DNA of 25,155 bases from VGDP01 sp964530335 (GCA_964530335.1 CAZGYG010000038.1:1-25155); one strand, 5' to 3'; positions 1 through 9,371 are shown, counted from the first letter of the stretch. A program made the numbers and translations. The notes: generated by a model not told the origin, from the letters alone.

Positions 1-375
1 CGGCCGCTGTCGCCGCACCTTCAGATCTACCGGCCGCAGCTCACCTCGATGCTCTCGATCCTCCATCGGGCGACCGGGTTCGCGCTCGCCATCGGCACCC
101 TGTTCCTGGCGTGGTGGCTGATCGCCGCGGCGTCCGGTCCAGGGGCCTACGCGGTCGTCGAGGGCTTCTTCGGCTCGTGGCTCGGCAACCTGGTGCTGTT
201 CGGGTTCAGCTTCGCCCTCATGTACCACCTGTGCAACGGCATCCGTCACCTGGCGTGGGACGCGGGCTGGGGTTTCGAGCTCGGCACGGCCTATGTCACG
301 GGCTGGGCGGTGGTCGCGGGCTCGATCGTCCTGACCGGCCTCGCATGGGCGGTCGGATGCGGCATCGCATGGTAG
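1..375 (+). CDS. sdhC: Succinate dehydrogenase cytochrome b556 subunit (partial, 5' end cut off)
   Basis: This is one of the two membrane anchors of respiratory complex II. It binds haem b and ubiquinone in the inner membrane. The reading frame is open from base 1, and its first residues (RPLSPHLQIYRPQLTSMLS) are the well-known conserved N-terminal stretch of SdhC, so the gene begins outside the window and the ATG at 49 is internal. The SILHR segment just after that ATG carries the Ser and Arg that line the quinone site in the E. coli family. The HLCNGIRHLAWD stretch holds the conserved histidine region that supplies the haem ligand. Three hydrophobic helices are visible. It is followed after 4 bases by sdhD in the order sdhCDAB. 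I see nothing unusual apart from the truncation by the window edge. Confidence 0.95.
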   Translation, partial: RPLSPHLQIYRPQLTSMLSILHRATGFALAIGTLFLAWWLIAAASGPGAYAVVEGFFGSWLGNLVLFGFSFALMYHLCNGIRHLAWDAGWGFELGTAYVTGWAVVAGSIVLTGLAWAVGCGIAW

Positions 376-379
376 GGCC

Positions 380-754
380 ATGACGCTGAGGTCGGCATTG
401 GGCCGGGCGCGCGGGCTCGGCAGCGCCAAGGAAGGCGCGCATCACTGGTGGTTGCAGCGCGTCACCGCCATCGCCTTGGTGCCGCTGACGATCGCTTTCG
501 TCGTGTTGCTGCCCGTGTTCATCGCCGCCGGCCATGCCGGGTTCGTCGCCCTGATGGGCAACCCGCTGATCGCCGCGGTCATGGCGCTGGTCGTCATCGC
601 GGGGCTGTGGCACATGAAGCTCGGTGTCCAGGTCATCGTCGAGGACTACGTGCACCACGAGGGCGCCAAGACCGCGCTCCAGCTCGGCCTCACGCTCGGC
701 ACGGCCGCGCTCGGCGCGGCGAGCCTCGTCGCCATCCTGATGATGGCGCTGTAG
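380..754 (+). CDS. sdhD: Succinate dehydrogenase membrane anchor subunit
   Basis: This 124-residue protein is the second membrane anchor of complex II, which passes electrons from the iron-sulfur subunit to ubiquinone. Three hydrophobic helices are visible, at roughly residues 27-50, 61-85 and 98-123. His78 in LWHMKLGVQ is in the position of the haem b ligand. Asp89-Tyr90 in VEDYVHHE matches the Asp-Tyr pair near the quinone site of the family. The N-terminal segment GSAKEGAHHWWLQR is the typical alphaproteobacterial SdhD start. The gene sits 4 bases after sdhC and 3 bases before sdhA, so it is translated as part of one operon. SdhD is poorly conserved in general, so the call rests on these motifs and on position. 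Confidence 0.93.
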   Translation: MTLRSALGRARGLGSAKEGAHHWWLQRVTAIALVPLTIAFVVLLPVFIAAGHAGFVALMGNPLIAAVMALVVIAGLWHMKLGVQVIVEDYVHHEGAKTALQLGLTLGTAALGAASLVAILMMAL

Positions 755-757
755 GCG

Positions 758-2548
758 ATGGCCAAGTCCTATCCGCTCACCGATCATACCTGCGACGCGG
801 TCGTCGTCGGCGCCGGGGGCGCGGGCTTGCGCGCGACCTTCGGCATGGCCGCGGCGGGGCTCGACACCGTGTGCCTGACCAAGGTGTTCCCCACCCGCAG
901 CCACACGGTCGCCGCCCAGGGCGGCATCTCGGCCGCGCTCGGCAACATGGGCGAGGACGACTGGCGTTTTCATATGTACGACACGGTCAAGGGCTCCGAC
1001 TGGCTCGGCGACCAGGACGCGATCGAATACATGTGCCGCGAGGCGCCGGCCGCGGTCATCGAGCTCGAGCACTACGGCGTGCCGTTCAGCCGCACGGCCG
1101 AAGGCAAGATCTACCAGCGCGCCTTCGGCGGCATGACCACCCACTACGGCAAGGGTCAGGCGCTGCGCACCTGCGCCGCGGCCGATCGCACCGGGCACGC
1201 GATACTGCACACGCTCTACCAGCAGTCGCTCAAGCACCGGGCGCGCTTCCTGGTCGAATGGTTCGCGCTCGACCTGATCATGGGCGAGGACGGCGGTTGC
1301 CGCGGCGTCATCGCCTGGAACCTGGACGACGGCACGCTCCACCGCTTCAACGCCCAGGTGACGGTGCTGGCGACCGGCGGCTACGGCCGGACGTACTTCT
1401 CGTGCACCTCGGCCCACACCTGCACCGGCGACGGCAACGGCATGGTGCTGCGCGCCGCCCTGCCGTGCCAGGACATGGAGTTCGTCCAGTTCCACCCGAC
1501 CGGCATCTACGGCGCGGGTTGCCTGATCACCGAGGGCGCGCGCGGCGAAGGCGGGTTCCTGGTCAACGCGGCGGGCGAGCGGTTCATGGAACGCTACGCG
1601 CCATCGGCCAAGGACCTGGCCAGCCGCGACGTGGTCAGCCGCGCCATGACCATGGAGATCCGCGAGGGCCGGGGCGTCGGGCCGCGCAAGGACCACATCC
1701 ACCTGCGCCTCGACCACCTGGACCCGAAGATCCTGCACGAGCGCCTGCCCGGCATCAGCGAGACCGCCAAGATCTTCGCCGGGGTCGATCTGACCAAGGA
1801 ACCGGTGCCCGTGCTGCCCACGGTCCACTACAACATGGGCGGCGTGCCGACGAACCATCACGGCGAGGTGGTGACGCTGAAGGACGGCAACCCGGACCAC
1901 GTCGTTCCCGGCCTGATGGCGATCGGCGAGGGCGCGTGCGTCTCGGTCCACGGCGCCAACCGGCTGGGCTCGAACTCGCTGCTCGATATCGTCGTGTTCG
2001 GCCGCGCCGCCGCGATCCGCGCGCGCGAGGTGGTGAAGCCGGGCGCGAAGCCGCGCCCGTTCGAGGCCGGCGCGGGGGCGGCGACGCTCGACCGCTTCGA
2101 CCGCCTGCGCCACGCCGACGGCTCCGAGCCCACGGCGGCGGTCCGGCTTGCCATGCAACGCACCATGCAGGACCACGCGGCCGTGTTCCGCACCGGTGAA
2201 TCGCTGCGGCAGGGCATCGCCAAGATGGCCGACGTGTGGGCTTCGTTCGCCAAGGTGCGGGTTTCCGACCGGGCGCTGGTGTGGAACAGCGACCTGGTCG
2301 AAACCTGGGAGCTCGACAACCTTCTTCGCCAGGCGCTGGTCACGGTGGTCGGCGCCGAGAACCGCAAGGAGAGCCGGGGCGGCCATGCGCGCGAGGACTT
2401 CCCCGAGCGCGACGACGCCAACTGGATGAAGCACACGGTGGCCTGGGTCGACGACGCCGGCCGGGTCAAGCTCGACTACCGGCCGGTGCACATGACGACG
2501 CTGACCGGCGAGATCGAGCCGATTCCGCCCAAGCCGCGCGTCTACTGA
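758..2548 (+). CDS. sdhA: Succinate dehydrogenase flavoprotein subunit
   Basis: This is the catalytic subunit of complex II, oxidising succinate to fumarate with covalent FAD on the cytoplasmic face of the membrane. It has 596 residues, the usual length. The Rossmann motif VVVGAGGAGLRA lies near residues 15-26. His49 in RSHTVAAQGG is the residue that carries FAD covalently. QFHPTGIYG, TEGARGEGG and VHYNMGGVPTN are the conserved substrate-site segments, including the Arg of RGEGG that acts in proton transfer. The HGANRLGSNSLLD motif near the middle is also intact. The start ATG follows the sdhD stop by 3 bases. sdhB follows after 36 bases with its own ribosome binding site. No sdhE (flavinylation factor) gene is seen in the window. 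Confidence 0.98.
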   Translation: MAKSYPLTDHTCDAVVVGAGGAGLRATFGMAAAGLDTVCLTKVFPTRSHTVAAQGGISAALGNMGEDDWRFHMYDTVKGSDWLGDQDAIEYMCREAPAAVIELEHYGVPFSRTAEGKIYQRAFGGMTTHYGKGQALRTCAAADRTGHAILHTLYQQSLKHRARFLVEWFALDLIMGEDGGCRGVIAWNLDDGTLHRFNAQVTVLATGGYGRTYFSCTSAHTCTGDGNGMVLRAALPCQDMEFVQFHPTGIYGAGCLITEGARGEGGFLVNAAGERFMERYAPSAKDLASRDVVSRAMTMEIREGRGVGPRKDHIHLRLDHLDPKILHERLPGISETAKIFAGVDLTKEPVPVLPTVHYNMGGVPTNHHGEVVTLKDGNPDHVVPGLMAIGEGACVSVHGANRLGSNSLLDIVVFGRAAAIRAREVVKPGAKPRPFEAGAGAATLDRFDRLRHADGSEPTAAVRLAMQRTMQDHAAVFRTGESLRQGIAKMADVWASFAKVRVSDRALVWNSDLVETWELDNLLRQALVTVVGAENRKESRGGHAREDFPERDDANWMKHTVAWVDDAGRVKLDYRPVHMTTLTGEIEPIPPKPRVY

Positions 2549-2584
2549 GCCGCGCCCGCCGGGATAGAGCGCCAGGAGAGAACG

Positions 2585-3367
2585 ATGGTCGAGTTCCGCC
2601 TGCCCCCGAACTCCCGGCCCAAGAAGGGCAAGGACCATCCGGCCAAGCCGGGCGCCGAGAAGCCGTTCAAGCTCGCGATCTACCGCTACGATCCGGCCAC
2701 GGGCGACAACCCGCGCATCGACGGCTTCGAGCTCGACCGGGCGGCGTGCGGGCCGATGGTTCTCGACGCCCTGATCAAGATCAAGAACGAGGTCGACGCG
2801 ACGTTGACGTTCCGCCGCTCGTGCCGCGAGGGCATCTGCGGCAGTTGCGCGATGAACATCGACGGCACCAACACGCTGGCCTGCACCAAGCCGCTCGACG
2901 AGATCAAGGGGACCGTGCGCGTCTACCCGCTGCCGCACATGCCGGTGGTCAAGGACCTGGTGCCCGACCTGACCCACGCCTACGCCCAGTACGCCTCGAT
3001 CGAGCCGTGGCTGAAGGCCGACACGCCGGCCCCGGCGGGGCGCGAGCGCCTGCAATCGCCCGAGGAGCGCGCGCGCCTCGACGGGCTCTACGAGTGCATC
3101 CTCTGCTTCTGCTGCTCGACGAGCTGCCCGAGCTATTGGTGGAACAGCGAACGCTACCTGGGCCCGGCGATCCTCTTGCAGGCGTACCGCTGGCTGGTCG
3201 ACAGCCGCGACGAGGCGACCGGGGAGCGGCTGGACGACCTCGAGGACCCGTTTCGGCTCTACCGCTGCCACACCATCATGAACTGCACCAAGACCTGCCC
3301 CAAGGGGCTCAACCCGGCCAAGGCCATCGCCGAGACCAAGAAGATGATCCAGGCCCGGCGGGGCTGA
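2585..3367 (+). CDS. sdhB: Succinate dehydrogenase iron-sulfur subunit
   Basis: This subunit relays electrons from FAD in SdhA to quinone through three iron-sulfur centres. It has 260 residues. The [2Fe-2S] cluster ligands are Cys80, Cys85, Cys88 and Cys100 (CREGICGSC followed by a later Cys). The C-terminal ferredoxin-like domain has CILCFCCSTSCP starting at Cys171 and CHTIMNCTKTCPKG starting at Cys228. By family knowledge Cys171, 174, 177 and 238 bind the [4Fe-4S] cluster, and Cys181, 228 and 234 bind the [3Fe-4S] cluster. A strong AGGAGAG ribosome binding site precedes the ATG. It is the last sdh gene. I see no clear intrinsic terminator after it; the following gap of 147 bases to the next gene is locally richer in A and T. 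Confidence 0.98.
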   Translation: MVEFRLPPNSRPKKGKDHPAKPGAEKPFKLAIYRYDPATGDNPRIDGFELDRAACGPMVLDALIKIKNEVDATLTFRRSCREGICGSCAMNIDGTNTLACTKPLDEIKGTVRVYPLPHMPVVKDLVPDLTHAYAQYASIEPWLKADTPAPAGRERLQSPEERARLDGLYECILCFCCSTSCPSYWWNSERYLGPAILLQAYRWLVDSRDEATGERLDDLEDPFRLYRCHTIMNCTKTCPKGLNPAKAIAETKKMIQARRG

Positions 3368-3514
3368 GGGCGCGGCGAAGCGTTCGGTCAGGCGATACTT
3401 TTTCTCATATGTAGAGTGAGGACTTAGCGTTTGTGGTGTGCCCTTGCGCGCCATAACTTCAGGTGTGGAAGCCAGCCAACGTCAGAAAATCTCATCTGTA
3501 CGAACCCGGAGCCC

Positions 3515-4381
3515 ATGATGACCGCAGTTGCCCGCAAAGCACCGATCCGGCGAGCCTCGCCGCCGGCGATGCCGTCCGATGGCGTCGTGCATGCCGCCGT
3601 CACCTACCTGACCGATCCCGACCAGAAGCCGGTCGGCTACAACCCGCCCGTGGGCGAGGGCGAGCCCCGACGCGAAGGGCGCTACGACCGGTTCACCGTC
3701 GCGGTCCACGACGCCCGGCCGATCGCGGACGATCTCTCGCTCGACCGCCAGGGGTTCGTGCTGGTGCATCGCCCAACGGCGGTCCGCGACTTCTTCGATG
3801 GCGACGAGGTCAGGCGCGTCTACTACCCGGAGCTCGAGCGCCTGATCGCCGACGCGACCGGGGCGAGTAAGGTCGTCGTGTTCGACCACACGCTGCGCGT
3901 CGGCGCCGGCGCGGTCGAACGCGGCGTGCGCGCCCCGGTGCAAATGGCCCACAACGATTACACCGAAGCCTCGGGGCCGAGGCGCGTGCGTGACCTCTTG
4001 CCGGAAGAGGCCGAGGAGCGGCTTTCCCGCCGCTTCGTCGAGATCAACGTCTGGCGCCCGATCGCGGGCCCGGTGCAGGCCGACCCGCTTGGCCTGGTCG
4101 ACGCCTCGACCATCGCGCCCAGAGACCTGGTGGTGGCCGACCTGATCTACGCCGAGCGCAAGGGCGAGATCTATTACGGCGCCTACAACCCGGACCACCG
4201 CTGGTACTACGTGCCGGCGATGGAGCGGGACGAGGCGATCCTGATCAAGTGCTACGACTCGGCCAAGGACGGCCGCGCGCGGTTCTCGTTGCACGCAGCG
4301 TTCGCCGACCCGACGACGCCGGCGGACGCGCCGGCGCGGGAATCGATCGAGGCCCGCGCGTTCGCGTTCTTCGACGCTTGA
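3515..4381 (+). CDS. CmcJ/NvfI-like putative non-haem iron oxygenase
   Basis: This protein of about 288 residues resembles the CmcJ/NvfI family, which includes fungal NvfI and the cephamycin-related CmcJ. Members seen in bacteria are mostly uncharacterised. Conserved stretches include NVWRPI followed by GPVQADPLGLVDA (near residues 178-197), EIYYGAYNPDHRWYY (218-232) and the C-terminal ARFSLHAAFADP (255-266). A His146-x-Asp148 pair in MAHNDYT and a distal His260 would form the two-His-one-carboxylate iron site of an Fe(II)/2-oxoglutarate enzyme, with Arg256 near the cosubstrate. That metal-site assignment is an inference. The frame opens upstream at 3431, but the ATGATG at 3515/3518 is preceded by GGAG and gives a natural start. 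The gene stands alone between sdhB and the opposing brnA. Its substrate is unknown. Confidence 0.75.
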   Translation: MMTAVARKAPIRRASPPAMPSDGVVHAAVTYLTDPDQKPVGYNPPVGEGEPRREGRYDRFTVAVHDARPIADDLSLDRQGFVLVHRPTAVRDFFDGDEVRRVYYPELERLIADATGASKVVVFDHTLRVGAGAVERGVRAPVQMAHNDYTEASGPRRVRDLLPEEAEERLSRRFVEINVWRPIAGPVQADPLGLVDASTIAPRDLVVADLIYAERKGEIYYGAYNPDHRWYYVPAMERDEAILIKCYDSAKDGRARFSLHAAFADPTTPADAPARESIEARAFAFFDA

Positions 4382-4409
4382 TACCGGGGCTCACCGCGGC
4401 GGCGCGTCG

Positions 4410-4721
4410 TCAGTCCTTCGTCGCCTCGACGTAGGAGCGCAGGACCGCGTTGATCCGCGTCTGGTAGCCGGGGCCCTGGGCGCGGAACCAGGCGAGCACT
4501 TCGGCGTCGAGACGGAGCGAAACCAGCTTCTTCGTGGACGGAACCACGACACGCGCCCGCCGCCACCACGCCTTGTCGGGGATAAACGTGTCGGGATCGC
4601 TGGCGACCGCTTTTTCGATCTCCTCATCGGTGAGGGCGGCAACCTTGGCCCAATCCGTCTTGTCGACCACGGCTTCGCGAGACTTAGGACGCGACCGCTT
4701 TGAAGTACGCCTTTCGCTCAT
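4410..4721 (-). CDS. brnA: BrnA antitoxin
   Basis: This is the antitoxin partner of BrnT. It neutralises the toxin and, with it, represses their shared promoter. It has 103 residues from the chosen start. The N-terminal part is basic and charged, and the C-terminal part (VSLRLDAEVLAWFRAQG then YQTRINAVLRSYV) is the ribbon-helix-helix DNA-binding fold typical of BrnA. An ATG 21 bases upstream is also possible, but the ATG at 4721 has an AGG six bases before it and begins MSERRTSKRS, as usual for the family. The gene overlaps the end of brnT by 38 bases in another frame, so translation is probably coupled. It converges with the CmcJ-like gene, with 28 bases between the two stop codons. Confidence 0.9.
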   Translation of the reverse strand: MSERRTSKRSRPKSREAVVDKTDWAKVAALTDEEIEKAVASDPDTFIPDKAWWRRARVVVPSTKKLVSLRLDAEVLAWFRAQGPGYQTRINAVLRSYVEATKD

Positions 4722-4962
4722 TGGCACCTGCCTTCCGCGCACTGATCAGGCGTCTTCGCCCGTTCCGCCAGACGTAGACGACAAGGAGGACCACACCATC
4801 GACGTCACCAAACGCGATGACGCGTTCTTCACGGTATTCGCGCCGCACGTCCAGGAACTCGATCGTCGGCCCGTCGAAAACGCGGCGAGCGCCGACGAAG
4901 TCGATGCCGTGCTTGCGCAAGTTCGCGGCACGTTTGCGCTTGTCCCATTCGAAATCGGTCAT
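4684..4962 (-). CDS. brnT: BrnT toxin (DUF497 ribonuclease)
   Basis: BrnT is a RelE-fold ribonuclease toxin that blocks translation when freed from BrnA. It has 92 residues, the usual length. The family hallmark FEWDKRKRAANLRKHGIDF occupies residues 4-22, and the C-terminal RLISARKAGANERKAYF stretch carries the conserved Arg and Glu residues of the active surface. The gene comes first in the pair, as is normal for brnTA. The start is well fixed because the family motif begins right after Met1. Upstream there is a consensus-like promoter so close that the message would have almost no leader, and no good Shine-Dalgarno sequence is present. The surrounding spacer is poorer in G and C than the neighbouring metabolic genes, which fits acquisition by transfer. 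Confidence 0.92.
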   Translation of the reverse strand: MTDFEWDKRKRAANLRKHGIDFVGARRVFDGPTIEFLDVRREYREERVIAFGDVDGVVLLVVYVWRNGRRRLISARKAGANERKAYFKAVAS

Positions 4963-4966
4963 TCCG

Positions 4967-4994
4967 TATATACATTCGTAGCTGCATCTGTCAA
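4967..4994 (-). promoter_or_regulatory. Candidate brnTA promoter
   Basis: On the minus strand a perfect -35 box TTGACA (4989-4994) is followed after 16 bases by TATATA (4967-4972). The expected start of transcription falls at about 4960-4961, inside the brnT start codon (4960-4962). The self-complementary GTATATAC (4966-4973) covers the -10 box and could be part of a BrnA operator. Confidence 0.6.
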
Positions 4995-5026
4995 GATGCG
5001 GTCATGGGCCTTCGGCCCGTCCCGTC

Positions 5027-6652
5027 CTACCCCACCGGGAACTCGGGCTCCTCGCGGGTGATGACCTCGACCAGCGCCGGATGGCCGGTCTTGGTCGCCT
5101 TGATCGCGCGCTTGAGCGCCGGCTCCAGGTCGGCGACGCGCTCGACCCGCTCGCCCTTGGCGCCGAGAGCCTGCGCGACCTCGGCGTAGTTTCCGCCCTG
5201 CCGGTGGATGCGGTACTTCTGCGTCGCGACCGGGTGGTGGACCGTGTAGCCGCCCATCACGCTGTTCTTGAAGATCACGGTCATGATCGGGATGCGCTCG
5301 CGCACCGCGGTCTCGACGTCCATGCCGACCATGCCGAACGCGGCGTCGCCCATGATGTTGACGGCGAGCCATTCGGGCTTGACCAGCTTGGCGCCCATGG
5401 CCAGCCCGAGCCCGGTGCCGAGCTGGGTCGACTTGCCCCAGCCGATGTAGCCGTGCGGCACCAGCGTTTCGTAGAACGGCACGGTCTGGTCGCGCGGGTT
5501 GCCCGAATCGTGGGTCAGGATGGTCTTCTTGCGGTCGACCACGCGCATCAGCGCGGCGACCACCCGGTAGGGGCTGATCGGCTCGGCGTCCGAGGCGAGC
5601 CGGTGACCCCAGACCTTCATGAACGCGGCGCGCGTCGCCGCGACCTTCTTCGCCACCGCCTTGGCGCGCCGAGGGTCGGCCCCCCTGCGCCGCGCCGCCT
5701 CGATCATCTGGCCGAGCACGACCTTGGCGTCGCCGACCAGGCCGAAGGCGACGGGGTAACTCTTGCGGATGTCGGTCGGGTCGTTGGTCACCTGGGCCAC
5801 GACCTTCCCGGCGGGCGGCGCGACCGTGTAGTGGGTGCGCGTGAAGCCGGTGCCGACGCCGAGCACGAAATCCGCGTCGGCCAGGAAGCGGTCGACCGTC
5901 GCGGGGCGCGACAGCCCGCCGGCGCCGAGCGCGAGCGCGTGGTCCTCGGGGAACGCGCTCTTGCCGGCGAGCGTGGTCATCACCGGCGCGCCGACCAGCT
6001 CGGCGAAGGCACGCAGTTCGTCCCACGCCTCGGCGTAGAGCACGCCCTGGCCGGCGACGATGACCGGCGCCTTGGCCTTGACGAGCGCTGCGACGGTCTC
6101 GCGCACCAGGTCCGGGTCGGCGCCAGCGCGGCCGAGCCGCACGGGCTTGTAGGCGAATCCCGGCGCCTCGGCGCCCATCAGGTCGTTGGGCACTTCGACC
6201 ACGACCGGGCCGGGTCGTCCGGTGCGCAGGTGGGCGAACGCCTGGCCGAACACCTCGGCCACCCGGTCGGGCCGGTTGACGAACCCGACCCACTTGGTGA
6301 TCGGGCCGTAGGTCGCGGGCGCGGAGAAGTTGGGCCGGATGCCCTGATCGGCCGTGTCGTAGCCGCCGGTGATGACGAGCAGAGGGCTGCCATCCGCCCA
6401 TGACTGGGCGACCGCGCCGTAGACATTCTCGGCGCCGGGCCCGTACTGCACCAGGCAGACGCCGACGTGTCGGCCGCCGCTGACGCGCGCCATGCCATCG
6501 GCGATGTTGGCGGCGACCCGCTCGGTGCGGGCGACCAGGGTGCGGATGCCCGCCGACGCGGCGCCATCGAACACCTGGTTGAACGGGAACCCGGTGACGA
6601 CCTTGGTGCCCTCGGCGCGCAGGACCGTGCCGATCGCGTCCTTGACCTTCAT
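5027..6652 (-). CDS. Thiamine-diphosphate-dependent enzyme, acetolactate-synthase/decarboxylase-like
   Basis: This 541-residue protein has the three-domain layout of the pyruvate oxidase/acetolactate synthase/decarboxylase superfamily. Glu44 in ARTERVAANIADG is the catalytic glutamate that activates thiamine diphosphate. The metal-diphosphate motif begins GDAAFG near residue 435 and ends at Asn463 in IFKNSVMGGY. The segments that define true acetolactate synthases differ: QYGPGAEN replaces the usual TSGPGATN, and the region around NFSAPATYGPITKW does not carry the usual FQE. The substrate is therefore unknown; a 2-oxo acid decarboxylase or carboligase is plausible. The start codon overlaps the stop of the preceding dehydrogenase gene as ATGA, so the two proteins are likely made together and may act in one pathway. 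No regulatory small subunit gene is next to it. Confidence 0.85.
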   Translation of the reverse strand: MKVKDAIGTVLRAEGTKVVTGFPFNQVFDGAASAGIRTLVARTERVAANIADGMARVSGGRHVGVCLVQYGPGAENVYGAVAQSWADGSPLLVITGGYDTADQGIRPNFSAPATYGPITKWVGFVNRPDRVAEVFGQAFAHLRTGRPGPVVVEVPNDLMGAEAPGFAYKPVRLGRAGADPDLVRETVAALVKAKAPVIVAGQGVLYAEAWDELRAFAELVGAPVMTTLAGKSAFPEDHALALGAGGLSRPATVDRFLADADFVLGVGTGFTRTHYTVAPPAGKVVAQVTNDPTDIRKSYPVAFGLVGDAKVVLGQMIEAARRRGADPRRAKAVAKKVAATRAAFMKVWGHRLASDAEPISPYRVVAALMRVVDRKKTILTHDSGNPRDQTVPFYETLVPHGYIGWGKSTQLGTGLGLAMGAKLVKPEWLAVNIMGDAAFGMVGMDVETAVRERIPIMTVIFKNSVMGGYTVHHPVATQKYRIHRQGGNYAEVAQALGAKGERVERVADLEPALKRAIKATKTGHPALVEVITREEPEFPVG

Positions 6653-7692
6653 GGCCGTCCTCCCGTGGCCAGCGCCGCGAGCTTGCGTTTGAACCCCGGC
6701 CGCTCGAGCACGGCGCCGTTCGCCACCTTGCGCGGCGCCTGGCCGCTGAGCAGCGCCGTGATCATGGCCGCCATGTCGCGCTCGAGGTTGGCGGTGTATT
6801 CGTCGTTCCAGTTGAGCGCGTGCCCCGAGTGCGTGACGTTGTCGAGCTTGAGGATCGGATCGTTCGCCCGAGGCGGTTCGGCGTCGAGCACGTCGAGCCC
6901 GGCGCCGGCGATGCGCCGGGCAGCCAGCGCCTTGGTCAGGGCCTTCTGGTCGACCACCGGCCCGCGCGCGGCGTTGATCAGGAACGCGGTCGGCTTCATC
7001 AGCGCGAGCCGGCGGGCGTCGATGATGTGCCGCGTTCCCGGATCGAGGATCAGGTTGAGCGAGACCACGTCGGAGCGGCGCATCAGGTCGTCGAGCTCGA
7101 CCAGCTCGACGCCCAGGTCGGCCGCGACCTTGCGATCGACGTAGGGGTCATGGGCGATGATCACGGGCTCGAGCGGACGCAGCAGCTTGGCCAGGTCGGC
7201 GCCGACGTTGCCGAGCCCCACGATGCCGACCGTCTTGCCGGTGAGCGACGTGCCCTTGAGCTCCCCGAGCTTCGCCCACTGGCGCGGCCCCTTCACGGCG
7301 ATCGCGTGCTTGCGGACCAGCCATGTCGTGGTCGCCAGGATCAGGGTCAGCGTCGCCGCCGCCGTGGGCCGCCGCACCGCGTCCGGCGGGATGACCAGCG
7401 CCGTGTCGGCCTTGGTCACGGCGTCCGCGTCGACCTCGTTGTAGCCGACCCCGGTGCGCAGGATCGCCGCCAGGCCCCCGTCCGTTGGCAGGCTCCCGGC
7501 CACGATCTTCGCCGCTCCCGGGGTCGTGATCAGGATGTGGGCGTCGGCCACGTCGCGCGCGCGCAGGGTCTTGGATGGCTTCATCGCGCGGAAGCGCAGG
7601 CGCATGCGGTCGGCCGCGCTCAGGCGATCGAGGCCCGGCAGTTTCTCGGGCCCGCCGATGTCGTGGCCCAGCACGACGTTGATGGTGTTCAC
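6649..7692 (-). CDS. D-isomer-specific 2-hydroxyacid dehydrogenase
   Basis: This NAD-dependent enzyme interconverts a 2-hydroxy acid and a 2-oxo acid. It has 347 residues from a GTG start at 7692, chosen because GGGGGAC lies four bases upstream (7697-7703) and because the family similarity begins at VNTINVVLGHD; the frame stays open for 53 more codons without such support. The nucleotide-binding motif is VGIVGLGNVGADL (GLGNVG at 159-164), with Asp182 at the end of the second strand favouring NAD. The catalytic set is Arg243 (NAARGPVVD), Glu272 (LDAEPP) and a histidine in THSGHALNW, probably His291. It is the first gene of a two-gene operon with the thiamine-diphosphate enzyme and is divergent from mmsA. 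Its exact substrate cannot be read from the sequence; it is not serA-like in length, having no ACT domain. Confidence 0.88.
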   Translation of the reverse strand: MNTINVVLGHDIGGPEKLPGLDRLSAADRMRLRFRAMKPSKTLRARDVADAHILITTPGAAKIVAGSLPTDGGLAAILRTGVGYNEVDADAVTKADTALVIPPDAVRRPTAAATLTLILATTTWLVRKHAIAVKGPRQWAKLGELKGTSLTGKTVGIVGLGNVGADLAKLLRPLEPVIIAHDPYVDRKVAADLGVELVELDDLMRRSDVVSLNLILDPGTRHIIDARRLALMKPTAFLINAARGPVVDQKALTKALAARRIAGAGLDVLDAEPPRANDPILKLDNVTHSGHALNWNDEYTANLERDMAAMITALLSGQAPRKVANGAVLERPGFKRKLAALATGGRP

Positions 7693-7853
7693 GCTTGTCC
7701 CCCGTCTCGGCTCGATGCCGTGTGCAGGCAACGATGCTCGCGCCCGCGCTTCGCCGCCGTCAAGGGCCCGGGAAAATCTCCTTGCGCTTCGCCGGCGCGG
7801 GCGGTTTCTTGGGTTGCGCGCGAGGACGGTAACGCCCGCGAGGGAGCACACCC
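7693..7853. promoter_or_regulatory. Divergent intergenic region between the hydroxyacid dehydrogenase gene and mmsA
   Basis: These 161 bases must hold both promoters of the divergent genes. Two features stand out. An 8-base inverted repeat has arms GCCCGCGC (7742-7749) and GCGCGGGC (7795-7802). A direct repeat GCGCTTCGCCG occurs at 7746-7756 and 7784-7794. They may bind a regulator shared by both operons. I see no convincing -35/-10 pair. In DNA this rich in G and C such repeats can arise by chance. Confidence 0.35.
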
Positions 7854-9353
<1,500 letters not shown>

Positions 9354-9371
9354 TCGGGACGGGAGGAGACG

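Noticed and set aside
49..375. sdhC as a complete gene starting at the ATG at 49
   Set aside because: The frame is open back to base 1 and encodes the conserved SdhC N-terminal segment, so the gene is cut by the window edge.
296..3454. A 1052-codon open frame on the minus strand across the sdh operon
   Set aside because: It is antisense to four certain genes; long stop-free antisense frames are expected in G/C-rich coding DNA, and the translation is an Arg/Ala/Val/Gly/Leu-rich sequence without any domain.
5006..5018. A GGGCC-TTC-GGCCC hairpin behind the thiamine-diphosphate enzyme gene
   Set aside because: Only five base pairs and no T tract on the minus strand; too weak to call a terminator.
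4534..5061. A 175-codon plus-strand frame across brnA and brnT
   Set aside because: It is antisense to a recognisable toxin-antitoxin pair and has no motif.
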